Part shown: piece by piece, positions 1-6,068 of the stretch
Layout: each line of letters begins with the position of its first letter
How positions within the stretch are numbered: the first letter of the stretch is position 1
NCBI GenBank assembly: GCA_003155565.1
Contig: PMDM01000129.1
Coordinates: 1,342-9,856, forward strand
Direction of reading: 5' to 3'
DNA length: 8,515 nucleotides
DNA from: Methylococcaceae bacterium
Lineage (GTDB): Bacteria > Pseudomonadota > Gammaproteobacteria > Methylococcales > Methylomonadaceae
The notes under the pieces: model-generated
The model's input: only the letters and a program-made list of their open reading frames with translations
Told to the model about the DNA's origin: nothing
Databases searched by the model: none
Made by a program: the position numbers and the translations under genes

Positions 1-10
1 ACCCAATACC

Positions 11-35
11 GTTCGTCCTGAGCTTGTCGAAGGAC
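11..35. repeat. Short hyphenated intergenic repeat, copy 1
   Basis: A 25-base element just upstream of nth. Its core is CGTCCTGAGCTTGTCGAAG, and it recurs in inverted orientation at 6780-6801 with two substitutions over 22 bases. The outer bases GTCC and GGAC can pair, giving an imperfect hairpin. Elements of this look are scattered between genes in many proteobacterial genomes. Two copies in one window, both intergenic, support calling it a dispersed repeat. Whether it ends an upstream transcript or is simply a REP-like passenger cannot be told from here. Confidence 0.6.
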
Positions 36-57
36 TTATTAAGGAGTTCCGCACAAG

Positions 58-699
58 ATGAACCAGAAAAAAAGACAGGCCATCTTTGACCGCCTCGCCG
101 AAGCCATACCCGAACCGACCACCGAATTGAATTATTCAACGCCTTTTGAATTGTTAATCGCAGTGGTACTTTCAGCGCAGGCAACGGACAAAAGCGTTAA
201 TAAAGCGACAGCGAAACTATTCTCAGTCGCCAATACACCTGAAGCTATTTTGGCCCTGGGTCTGGACGGCCTGAAAGACTACATCAAAACTATCGGCCTG
301 TTTAATGCAAAAACCGCCAATATCATGAGCCTGTGCCAGCAGTTATTGGAAAAACATGATGGTAAAGTCCCCGAAACGCGGGAAGCACTTGTAGCATTGG
401 CAGGTGTCGGCAGAAAAACCGCCAACGTGATGTTGAATACAGCTTTTGGGCATCATACTATTGCAGTCGATACCCATATTTTTCGGGTTTCTAACCGTAC
501 CAAAATTGCCCCCGGCAAAAATGTGCTGGAAGTCGAGCGAAAACTAGATAAATGGGTGCCAAAAAAGCACAAAAAAGACGCGCATCATTTACTAATTTTG
601 CACGGACGATATACTTGCGTGGCAAGAAAGCCGAAGTGTGGCAGTTGTGTTATTGCTGATTTGTGTGAATACGATAACAAAGGGATAAATTACCAGTAA
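58..699 (+). CDS. nth: Endonuclease III (DNA glycosylase / AP lyase)
   Basis: Base-excision repair enzyme of the cytoplasm that removes oxidised pyrimidines and cleaves the abasic site. At 213 residues it matches the usual length (E. coli Nth is 211) and aligns with it end to end from memory. The helix-hairpin-helix is LAGVGRKTANV around residues 114-124, carrying the catalytic lysine K120. The catalytic aspartate is D138 in AVDTHIFRV. The 4Fe-4S ligands C187, C194, C197 and C203 are all present with the normal C-x6-C-x2-C-x5-C spacing, followed by the typical LCEY tail. The start is fixed by the co-linear N-terminus (MNQKKRQAIFDRL) and an AAGGAG ribosome site at 41-46, a slightly long 11 bases ahead. 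In many gammaproteobacteria nth follows the rnf/rsx genes; nothing of those is visible here. It has no functional tie to the operon downstream, from which 170 bases separate it. Confidence 0.97.
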   Translation: MNQKKRQAIFDRLAEAIPEPTTELNYSTPFELLIAVVLSAQATDKSVNKATAKLFSVANTPEAILALGLDGLKDYIKTIGLFNAKTANIMSLCQQLLEKHDGKVPETREALVALAGVGRKTANVMLNTAFGHHTIAVDTHIFRVSNRTKIAPGKNVLEVERKLDKWVPKKHKKDAHHLLILHGRYTCVARKPKCGSCVIADLCEYDNKGINYQ

Positions 700-800
700 G
701 CTAATCATCGCTGGAAAGAAATTTGTTAGTTCTGTATAGTTGCAGGCAACGATAACCACATCAGTTAGCGGGATATTCATCCCTTGTTCAGTTCTGGGTG

Positions 801-851
801 GGTATCGTAGCCCGTGTTCGGTATGTTAAGGTATCGACGATTTATTATAAT
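801..851 (+). promoter_or_regulatory. Candidate control region of the buf operon
   Basis: The 170-base gap between nth and the precursor gene holds GGTATCG at 801-807, GGTATG at 820-825 and GGTATCG at 830-836. These starts are 19 and 10 bases apart, roughly two turns and one turn of the helix. They are followed by a perfect TATAAT at 846-851. The TATAAT lacks a recognisable -35 box and would put the transcript start at about 858, right on the ribosome binding site GGAG (858-861), so it may not be the true promoter. Known bufferin operons can be controlled by ECF sigma factors, and I could not place a convincing ECF -35/-10 pair. The repeats are real; their role is a guess. Confidence 0.3.
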
Positions 852-869
852 AACCGTGGAGTGAATACA

Positions 870-1289
870 ATGAAAAAAATGAATAAAACACCTTTAGCAG
901 CGGCAATGGGCGCGGCCCTTATTTCTACTTTTGCTGCAACGGCGGCCAACGCTGAAGCTAACCCATTTTCAATGACACAACTGTCTTCAGGTTATATGCA
1001 GTTAGCTGAAATGAAATGCGGCGCTTCTATGGGTATGCCGGGCATGGATAAGACAAAAGCCGCCGAAGGCGCCTGCGCTGGCAGCAAAACACCAGCCGCA
1101 GCCAAGAAAGCGGAAGGCTCATGTGGCGAAGGCAAGTGCGGCAAAATGATGAAAGACGGCAAAATGAAGCCGGGTATGGAAAAAGCCTGCGGTGCGATGA
1201 TGAAAGGTAAAGAGGGTGTCTGTGGAGATAAGCTGAAGACACCAGCTGCAGAGCCAGCCGCTCCCGCGGCACCAGCGCCAGTAAAATAG
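870..1289 (+). CDS. bufA: Bufferin/HvfA-type RiPP precursor, secreted Cys/Met-rich peptide
   Basis: Precursor of a ribosomally made, modified peptide, 139 residues. The start at 870 is chosen because GGAG lies at 858-861 and the protein then opens with a clean Sec signal peptide: MKKMNK, a hydrophobic stretch, and an ANA cleavage site after about residue 28. A reading frame open further upstream from 798 would bury that signal. The mature N-terminus carries NPFSMTQLSSGYM, typical of the HvfA/BufA family. Six cysteines follow (C50, C69, C85, C90, C107, C118), and every one has Glu at position -3: EMKC, EGAC, EGSC, EGKC, EKAC, EGVC. Five are followed by Gly. The region is also Met- and Lys-rich, and the end is an Ala/Pro tail. 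EGxC motifs are the known sites where DUF692 enzymes oxidise Cys in related peptides, giving copper-binding products that buffer metal in the periplasm. Family assignment is strong; actual modification and copper binding are inferred. Confidence 0.85.
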   Translation: MKKMNKTPLAAAMGAALISTFAATAANAEANPFSMTQLSSGYMQLAEMKCGASMGMPGMDKTKAAEGACAGSKTPAAAKKAEGSCGEGKCGKMMKDGKMKPGMEKACGAMMKGKEGVCGDKLKTPAAEPAAPAAPAPVK

Positions 1290-1330
1290 GCTTTAGTGGC
1301 TGCTAGCTTACGAACCAACCGTTAAGAGGG

Positions 1331-1355
1331 GGAGGGCAGTGTTATCATGCCCTCC
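1331..1355 (+). promoter_or_regulatory. Intercistronic stem-loop between bufA and bufB
   Basis: GGAGGGCA (1331-1338) pairs perfectly with TGCCCTCC (1348-1355) around a nine-base loop. The stem is GC-rich, lies 41 bases after the precursor stop and ends 25 bases before the DUF692 start. The bases after it (TGTTTC) are a poor U-tract, so it would be a leaky terminator or a 3'-end stabiliser rather than a full stop. Such an element between a precursor and its modifying enzyme would favour much precursor and little enzyme. That role is inference. Confidence 0.55.
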
Positions 1356-1380
1356 TGTTTCAAACCAGTCAGGTGTTCCC

Positions 1381-2232
1381 ATGGACACAAATCCCTATTT
1401 AGTGCGCGGTGCCGGTCTAGGCCTGCGTCGATCAATATTAAGTCAAATCGTTGAATCTCCTCCGAGCGCTGTCGATTTTTACGAGGTGGCGCCAGAAAAC
1501 TGGATTACCATCGGCGGAAAATCTGGCCGTCAATTCCGCGCAATGACGGAACGCTATGATTTCATTTGTCATGGCTTGTCCTTATCCCTCGGTAGCACCG
1601 ATCCCTTGGATGAAGCCTTTGTGCTCGAAGTTAAAAAATTTTTAGCAGAGCATAATATTAAGTTTTACAGCGAGCACTTAAGTTATTGCAGCAAGGACGG
1701 GCACTTATATGACCTGATGCCGATTCCATTTACTGAGGAAGCTGTAACCCATGTGGTAGGGCGAATCAAGCGCGTACAGGATATTCTGGAACAACGCATT
1801 GCCATTGAAAACGTCTCTTATTATGCCGCTCCTGGTCAGGAGATGGACGAGATTGACTTTTTCAACGCAGTTGTCTCAGAAGCCGACTGTAACGTGTTGT
1901 TGGACATCAATAATATCTACGTGAATAGCGTGAATCATGGTTACGATGCCGAAGCCTTCCTAAAAGCCATGCCTGCCCATGGCATTGCTTATGCCCATAT
2001 TGCCGGACATTACGTCGAGGCGGAGGATTTTCTCGTTGATACGCATGGCGCGGACGTGATCGATCCGGTCTGGAAGTTGTTGGGTAAGGCGTATGAGCTT
2101 TTTGGGGTATTTCCGACCTTATTGGAGCGTGATTTTGATATTCCGCTATTAGCTGGACTGATAAAAGAAGTCAACATAATCAAGGTGATACAGAACGACT
2201 GGCGAGTGCAGCACGAAAGAAAATCGGCTTGA
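1381..2232 (+). CDS. bufB: DUF692 (MNIO) multinuclear iron oxidase, RiPP-modifying enzyme
   Basis: Cytoplasmic TIM-barrel enzyme of the DUF692 / multinuclear non-heme iron oxidase family, which includes MbnB of methanobactin synthesis, TglH and HvfB. It is 283 residues, the normal size. Family landmarks in order: GAGLGLRR (10-17), YEVAPENW (34-41), HGLSLSLGS with H64, EHLSYC with H99, ENVSYY with E143, DINNIYVN with D175 and N178, NHG with H186, HIAGH with H206 and H210, DTHG with D220 and H222, and LERDFDIP with E249. These cover the expected metal ligands, so it should be active. ATG 1381 is preferred for its AGG at 1371-1373 and because family members open shortly before GAGLG. An in-frame GTG at 1339 would add 14 residues but lies in the loop of a stem-loop. 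The likely substrate is the precursor encoded just upstream, whose ExxC cysteines it would oxidise using O2. The next gene begins two bases after its stop. Confidence 0.93.
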   Translation: MDTNPYLVRGAGLGLRRSILSQIVESPPSAVDFYEVAPENWITIGGKSGRQFRAMTERYDFICHGLSLSLGSTDPLDEAFVLEVKKFLAEHNIKFYSEHLSYCSKDGHLYDLMPIPFTEEAVTHVVGRIKRVQDILEQRIAIENVSYYAAPGQEMDEIDFFNAVVSEADCNVLLDINNIYVNSVNHGYDAEAFLKAMPAHGIAYAHIAGHYVEAEDFLVDTHGADVIDPVWKLLGKAYELFGVFPTLLERDFDIPLLAGLIKEVNIIKVIQNDWRVQHERKSA

Positions 2233-2234
2233 AT

Positions 2235-2990
2235 ATGGCCGTCGATTTTAAAGCCAAACAACAGGAATTCACCCGTTACATAAAGGATCCGGTAAAAAAT
2301 CCTGCGCCAGCCGACGTTAAACCGGAACGTATAGCGATGTATCGGGAATTAATTTTTAACAATATCGAAGGATTTCTGGCCGGAAATTTTCCTGTCATCA
2401 GGAAAATATTGGACGACCAGCAGTGGTTTGAGCTGGCGCAAGATTTTTTTTCCGAACACACAAGCAAAACGCCGTATTTCTCTGGAATCGCAGAAGAATT
2501 CCTCGATTACCTGGAAAATGAACGGGCTAATGAAAGCGACTTTCCCTTTTTGCTGGAATTGGCGCACTATGAGTGGGTTGAGATGGCCTTGTCTATCGCC
2601 AAGGAGGATGTAGAACCGAATCAACAAGCTGATGATGATTTACTCAGCCAAACCATAAAGCTGTCGCCTTTGGCTTGGCCGTTGGTTTACCAATTTCCAG
2701 TCCAGCTTATTTCACCCGAAAATTTACCGCTAGAACCGCCAGCACAACCGACCTGTCTACTCGCCTACCGCGACCAGGACGATGAGGTCAAATTTATTGA
2801 AATTAATCCAATGACTTATAGGCTTCTGGAGATTATTCAGGAGCAGGGGGAAATCGTAACAGAAGATTGTCTAACTCAAGTTGCACAAGAAGCCAATCAC
2901 CCTAGTCCTGATGTTATTATTGTGGGGGGATTGCAGATTCTTAAAGATTTGGCTGAAAAAACAGTTATTTCAGTTAATGCTCCAAGTTAG
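2235..2990 (+). CDS. bufC: DUF2063 partner protein of the MNIO enzyme
   Basis: A 251-residue partner of the HvfC/BufC type. Residues about 10-93 form the DUF2063 domain, sometimes labelled a putative DNA-binding domain. Its typical features are a FTRYIKDP opening, MYRELIFNNIEGFLAGNFPV (35-54), and a run of aromatic and acidic helices ending near YFSGIAEEFLDYL. The remainder (about 175-245) looks like a small winged-helix or RiPP-recognition-like module. In characterised relatives such proteins bind the DUF692 enzyme and present the precursor leader, so a direct role on DNA is unlikely. The ATG at 2235 leaves two bases after the enzyme stop; a TTG at 2229 overlapping that stop is an alternative adding two residues. 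The ribosome site is weak (GAAAGAAAA), suggesting translational coupling. It is the last gene of the operon. Confidence 0.88.
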   Translation: MAVDFKAKQQEFTRYIKDPVKNPAPADVKPERIAMYRELIFNNIEGFLAGNFPVIRKILDDQQWFELAQDFFSEHTSKTPYFSGIAEEFLDYLENERANESDFPFLLELAHYEWVEMALSIAKEDVEPNQQADDDLLSQTIKLSPLAWPLVYQFPVQLISPENLPLEPPAQPTCLLAYRDQDDEVKFIEINPMTYRLLEIIQEQGEIVTEDCLTQVAQEANHPSPDVIIVGGLQILKDLAEKTVISVNAPS

Positions 2991-3026
2991 CTGATTGAGG
3001 TTATTGGTTAGCGCTACAAAGCCAAA

Positions 3027-3058
3027 CTGGAGTTTGCTCCTATAGGGTTAAACTCCAG
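3027..3058. terminator. Stem-loop between convergent genes, likely transcript end
   Basis: CTGGAGTTT (3027-3035) and AAACTCCAG (3050-3058) form a perfect nine-pair stem around a 14-base loop, 36 bases after the bufC stop. It has no good U-tract on the plus strand; on the minus strand the stem is followed by TTTGGCTTTG. It sits between the operon and the facing lipoprotein gene, so it may mark the end of one or both transcripts, possibly with Rho. Confidence 0.45.
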
Positions 3059-3139
3059 ATTCGGTCTGACATTTTCAGGCGGCGTTTTGCCTTGATTGCT
3101 CGACAATTGTTTATGAAGCAGGGTGTGCCAGTCATACCA

Positions 3140-3610
3140 CTATTGCGGTTTGCCAAACAATTTAGGGCCGGCAGGGTGTGCCTTTTCCTGTAAGCACTCA
3201 TAAGCAGCCGCTTCAAATTTAATCCTTAAGGATTGCGGATGTTCATGTTCTCCTATAAATTTTTCCGCTTCCTGGGCAGTTAAATCTTTCATCAAATAGG
3301 TTGCAATGCACTCGCAGGATTTGGTGAGGCGTTCGGCATCCTCAATTTTGTTGGTCGAATTGTTCAGCTCCCTATCGACGCATTGCGCAGCAAATTCGTG
3401 TTCAAACTTGTGTTTTTGCATGTCGGTGATTTCTGGGCCATGCGGATGGTCGAAGCTGCTGTTGGTATCGATTTTGGCTGTTTGTTCCGCCCCGCCTGTT
3501 TTTTCTGCTTTGGGCTTTTCATCGTCTGAACAAGCAGTTAACGAAAGGGCGATTGCAGCACTTATTAAAAAATAAAAGAGGTGATTTTTTTTATGGGTTA
3601 AGGTTTTCAT
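3140..3610 (-). CDS. Small secreted lipoprotein of unknown function, His/Cys-containing
   Basis: A 156-residue lipoprotein that I do not recognise by name. The N-terminus is KKNH, a hydrophobic segment (11-23), then the lipobox LTAC with lipidated C27. Ser at +2 suggests sorting to the outer membrane. A Lys/Glu-rich linker (29-50) leads into a helical domain with four further cysteines: C77, C99, C101 (a CEC pair) and C139. It has many histidines (HPHG near 55-58, HKFEHEF near 67-73, EHEHP near 121-125). These could bind metal or form disulfides, but neither is shown. No clear ribosome site precedes the start, yet the lipoprotein signal fixes it. A good promoter lies 86 bases upstream. It converges on the buf operon, so it is not co-transcribed with it. 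Confidence 0.75.
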   Translation of the reverse strand: MKTLTHKKNHLFYFLISAAIALSLTACSDDEKPKAEKTGGAEQTAKIDTNSSFDHPHGPEITDMQKHKFEHEFAAQCVDRELNNSTNKIEDAERLTKSCECIATYLMKDLTAQEAEKFIGEHEHPQSLRIKFEAAAYECLQEKAHPAGPKLFGKPQ

Positions 3611-3695
3611 GAAGTTATAGGTGTTGTTAGTGTTGTTAAGCTATTAAATTATTAATTACAGGCCACTGTTCAGGTTGTTTTTGCCAACTATTCAG

Positions 3696-3723
3696 TTTAT
3701 AAAAGGCGCAAGTAAAGAGTCAA
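3696..3723 (-). promoter_or_regulatory. Sigma-70 type promoter of the lipoprotein gene
   Basis: Reading the minus strand, TTGACT (3718-3723) is followed after 16 bases by TATAAA (3696-3701), each five of six to consensus. Transcription would begin near 3689, leaving a leader of about 80 bases before the lipoprotein start. This suggests the gene is expressed independently of the OmpA-family gene 171 bases upstream. Confidence 0.55.
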
Positions 3724-3781
3724 ATTTGCTGCTTTTGTACCTTTTGTCTTGCGCATCGAACTTAGTCCCTGTCTTTTTCTT

Positions 3782-5326
3782 TTATTTCTCAGTTACCCGC
3801 ACATCAATACGGCGGTTTTGCTGCCGTCCTTCCTCGGTATCGTTAGTGGCTACCGGATGTTCGCTGCCATAACCTTCGGCATCCATCCTGTCAGCTTTAA
3901 TGTCTTTGCTGACGATGGCTTTTTTCACGGCAATAGCACGGTTATTTGACAGCTTTTTATTAGCGTTGGCTTTGCCAGTATTGTCGGTGTAACCGCCGAT
4001 TTTGATTTTAACTTTCGGAAAAGCTTTCAGAATTTCGGCGATATGGTTTATTTGCCCATTTGATTCCGCTTTGATGGTTGCTTTATTGGTATCGAAAATG
4101 ATGCCATCCATGGTAAACCATACATCTTTGCTGATGGCTTCATCACCTTCAATAAAGCCGACTAATTTACTTTCAAATCCATCTTTGGCGGCTTTAATGG
4201 CATAGCCAGTAGATAAGGTTTTTTCAAATAAATCGCTGGCGGTATCGACAGCCTTTTCCACGACTGGAGCCTCAACGATGGTCGGTGCTGGCGGAATGGG
4301 CGCTGGTGGTGCTATTACGACTGGTTCTACTGGTGGCGGAGTGGATGTCGGTGCTGTCACCTCTGGCGCGGTAGCCACAGGATCTGTTGCGGGGACACTA
4401 CAACTCTTGAGGAGTCCCCAAGCCAGCGCAAGCGCCGCCGCCAAGAGTATCCACGGCAGAAATTTCCTGCCCCTCCCCGTGCTTTCTTCGAAGACCTCCG
4501 CAGCACTGTGGGCAAAATCTTTGCCTTCGTCAACGATATGCGAGCCGAATTGACTGGCGGATTCGCCAACATCTTCAGCTATGTGTTTGGCAGACGATAG
4601 GGTTTCTTTGGTCACATCTTCAATCTTATCGTCGATATTGTCGAAGGTATCAGTAAAAGATGTTGTTTTTGGGATTGGATTCGGAGACGCATAGCCAGAA
4701 TCCAGGGTATTAACGGCCTTGTCGAAGCCGCTAATAACATGATCGGTGGTTGCAGTTGTTACTGCGGCGGTTTTGACAATGGAATCACCCCCCACTAGCG
4801 GATTGCTAAGCCCAGGAGGAATGACGTTCTTTAAAAACCCGCTTTGGCTATTTAATAGTCCTGCCAACCCGGTCGCGTATTCTGTATTTTCAATTTTAAG
4901 ATTTCTACCAATCAAACCCATAAGGACAGGCATAATAAAGCCAAGTAAGGAATTTGATGAGGTTTTACTAATGCCGCTGGCGTTTGCGACCAAATCAGTA
5001 ATGCCGGTGGCCTTATCGCCAAAAAAAGTGGTCAATAAATGTCCGCCCTCCGCTAATAACTTGATAGTTTCTTCACCGCCACGAGATAAAGCACCCAGAT
5101 TACTGAGTATGCCGCCATCGTGGTTACCTTCAGTGATTAGGCTGAATAGTTTGCCAATACTTGTTTCGTCTGAGCTTTTATCGACCAGTCCGGAAAGTAA
5201 AGAAGGTAGCGCAGTTTGCAGTGCGGACTCGGTATTTTTCGGTGATTCCCCAATAAGTGTAGCGATGTTTGAGACTACATCACCCGATAGGTGTTCTTTT
5301 AATAGCTCTAATAAGTTGTTAGACAT
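3782..5326 (-). CDS. DUF937 - transmembrane - OmpA peptidoglycan-binding fusion protein
   Basis: A 514-residue multi-domain protein. Residues about 2-170 are a DUF937 (YidB-like) domain, helical with Gly/Leu-rich repeats. A charged, probably helical linker runs 225-285. One membrane helix spans about 289-308 (PWILLAAALALAWGLL). A Pro/Val/Ala-rich stalk follows (about 311-356). The C-terminus (about 400-514) is an OmpA-like domain with FDTNKATI, GYTDNTG carrying D448, and NRRIDV carrying R505/R506, the residues that grip diaminopimelate in peptidoglycan. There is no N-terminal signal peptide, so the likely topology is DUF937 in the cytoplasm and OmpA domain in the periplasm, tethering the inner membrane to the wall. 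GAGGAAA (5333-5339), six bases ahead, supports the start. DUF937 has no settled function. Similar fusions exist in other proteobacteria, so family identity is firm and role open. Confidence 0.88.
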   Translation of the reverse strand: MSNNLLELLKEHLSGDVVSNIATLIGESPKNTESALQTALPSLLSGLVDKSSDETSIGKLFSLITEGNHDGGILSNLGALSRGGEETIKLLAEGGHLLTTFFGDKATGITDLVANASGISKTSSNSLLGFIMPVLMGLIGRNLKIENTEYATGLAGLLNSQSGFLKNVIPPGLSNPLVGGDSIVKTAAVTTATTDHVISGFDKAVNTLDSGYASPNPIPKTTSFTDTFDNIDDKIEDVTKETLSSAKHIAEDVGESASQFGSHIVDEGKDFAHSAAEVFEESTGRGRKFLPWILLAAALALAWGLLKSCSVPATDPVATAPEVTAPTSTPPPVEPVVIAPPAPIPPAPTIVEAPVVEKAVDTASDLFEKTLSTGYAIKAAKDGFESKLVGFIEGDEAISKDVWFTMDGIIFDTNKATIKAESNGQINHIAEILKAFPKVKIKIGGYTDNTGKANANKKLSNNRAIAVKKAIVSKDIKADRMDAEGYGSEHPVATNDTEEGRQQNRRIDVRVTEK

Positions 5327-5454
5327 TTATGATTTCCTCATTGTTGGGTTGACACAGTCTGGAAATTAGGTGACAACGCTCAATTTACCAGTATCTGGCT
5401 GTTTTGTTAATGAAAAAATAGCGCTGCTTGACAAATAATGTTGAATACTTAGAT

Positions 5455-5484
5455 ATAAGAGACTCGACGGAGTTTAATTGTCAA
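5455..5484 (-). promoter_or_regulatory. Candidate promoter of the DUF937-OmpA gene
   Basis: On the minus strand, a perfect TTGACA (5479-5484) is followed after 18 bases by TCTTAT (5455-5460), four of six to consensus. The start would be near 5448, giving a leader of about 120 bases. A second, oppositely directed TTGACA lies at 5428-5433 without a good -10, so the assignment is tentative. Confidence 0.4.
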
Positions 5485-5537
5485 AGAAAGTAGGCGAAAG
5501 GTGAAGGCATGCTGTTTTGCATCTTTAACCTTGAACC

Positions 5538-5924
5538 TCAATGATTTTTTACCAGATCATCAGGTTTAGCGTCCAAAAACCAGTCGGGTGGAGTGCCGCA
5601 TTCAGGAACATGCTTATGGGCCCAGATTGCAAGTTGTTGTAATACAGGAAGAAGATCGGTGCCTTTGGTGGTCAAGAAATATTCGTAGCGCAAGGGTTTA
5701 ATCTGATAAGGTTTTTTTTCGACGATACCAGTTTCCTCCAAACGCCGTAGCCGGTTGGCGAGAATATTAGTTGGAATGCCTTCTGGTGAGCTTAAAAAAT
5801 CGCCGTATCGGGCTTTTCCCATACACATATCGCGTACCACCAACAGGCTCCATTTATCGCCGATGACATCAAGCGCTGTTGATAAAGGACATTCCGAGCG
5901 GTAGTTAGGCGTGTTTGTGTTCAT
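5538..5924 (-). CDS. HxlR-family winged-helix transcriptional regulator
   Basis: A 128-residue DNA-binding protein of the HxlR/MarR-like winged-helix type; the domain fills residues about 10-108. Diagnostic stretches are CPLSTALDVIGDKWSLLVVRD (12-32), the recognition-helix area PTNILANRLRRLEETGIVEK (51-70) and the wing with RYEYFLTTKG (79-88). C12 sits at the N-terminal position used by HypR/YodB-type members to sense electrophiles or disulfide stress; C34 and C109 are extra. It is divergent from a GST-like gene with palindromes in between, the classical layout for a local regulator that controls its neighbour and itself. No good ribosome site precedes ATG 5924. Regulation of the GST gene is inferred; the inducer is unknown. 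Confidence 0.92.
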   Translation of the reverse strand: MNTNTPNYRSECPLSTALDVIGDKWSLLVVRDMCMGKARYGDFLSSPEGIPTNILANRLRRLEETGIVEKKPYQIKPLRYEYFLTTKGTDLLPVLQQLAIWAHKHVPECGTPPDWFLDAKPDDLVKNH

Positions 5925-5990
5925 TGATAGTGTTGAAGATTGTTTGGACGAATTGTATCCTAGCCATTCTCGAGTTCACATCCTCATAAA

Positions 5991-6007
5991 GCAGAAAATA
6001 TTTCTGC
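5991..6007. promoter_or_regulatory. Palindrome GCAGAAA-ATA-TTTCTGC
   Basis: A perfect 7-3-7 inverted repeat (arms 5991-5997 and 6001-6007), 67 bases upstream of the HxlR start. It has the same geometry as the two ACTTGTA palindromes further on but different bases. It may be an operator for another protein or a hairpin in the regulator's leader. Confidence 0.35.
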
Positions 6008-6031
6008 AATGTAACAAAAACTAAACAATAT

Positions 6032-6048
6032 ACTTGTAAAATGCAAGT
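6032..6048. promoter_or_regulatory. Imperfect operator-like palindrome (site 1)
   Basis: ACTTGTA (6032-6038), three bases, then TGCAAGT (6042-6048), with one mismatch to perfect symmetry. It is a near-copy of the site at 6069-6085, with centres 37 bases apart. Site 1 contains TTGTAA, which could be a -35 for the GST gene with TAAATA (6056-6061) as -10, so a bound repressor would block that promoter. Confidence 0.5.
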
Positions 6049-6068
6049 CGATATGTAAATATTAAGTC

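Noticed and set aside
592..780. Minus-strand 62-residue ORF overlapping the end of nth
   Set aside because: It overlaps the iron-sulfur coding end of nth and has no family resemblance or ribosome site.
846..851. Perfect TATAAT as the definite promoter of the precursor gene
   Set aside because: No -35 box, and the transcript would begin on the ribosome binding site; kept only as part of a candidate control region.
992..1318. Long minus-strand reading frames opposite the precursor gene (992-1318 and 1027-1272)
   Set aside because: They are antisense shadows of a GC-rich, repetitive coding region; they lack ribosome sites and resemble no known family, while the plus-strand frame has a signal peptide and family motifs.
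1339..1380. GTG 1339 as start of the DUF692 gene
   Set aside because: It lies in the loop of a stable stem-loop, adds residues foreign to the family, and ATG 1381 has its own AGG at the right distance.
2229..2990. DUF2063 gene as a DNA-binding transcription regulator of the operon
   Set aside because: The database label is historical; the adjacent DUF692 enzyme and precursor point to the known partner role in peptide modification.
4746..5369. 207-residue plus-strand ORF opposite the DUF937 gene
   Set aside because: Low-complexity Ser/Pro/Leu translation with no domain or ribosome site; the minus strand encodes a clear DUF937 domain over the same bases.
5428..5459. Plus-strand promoter with TTGACA at 5428-5433
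   Set aside because: No -10 at proper spacing and no plus-strand gene downstream; it would only read antisense into the regulator gene.
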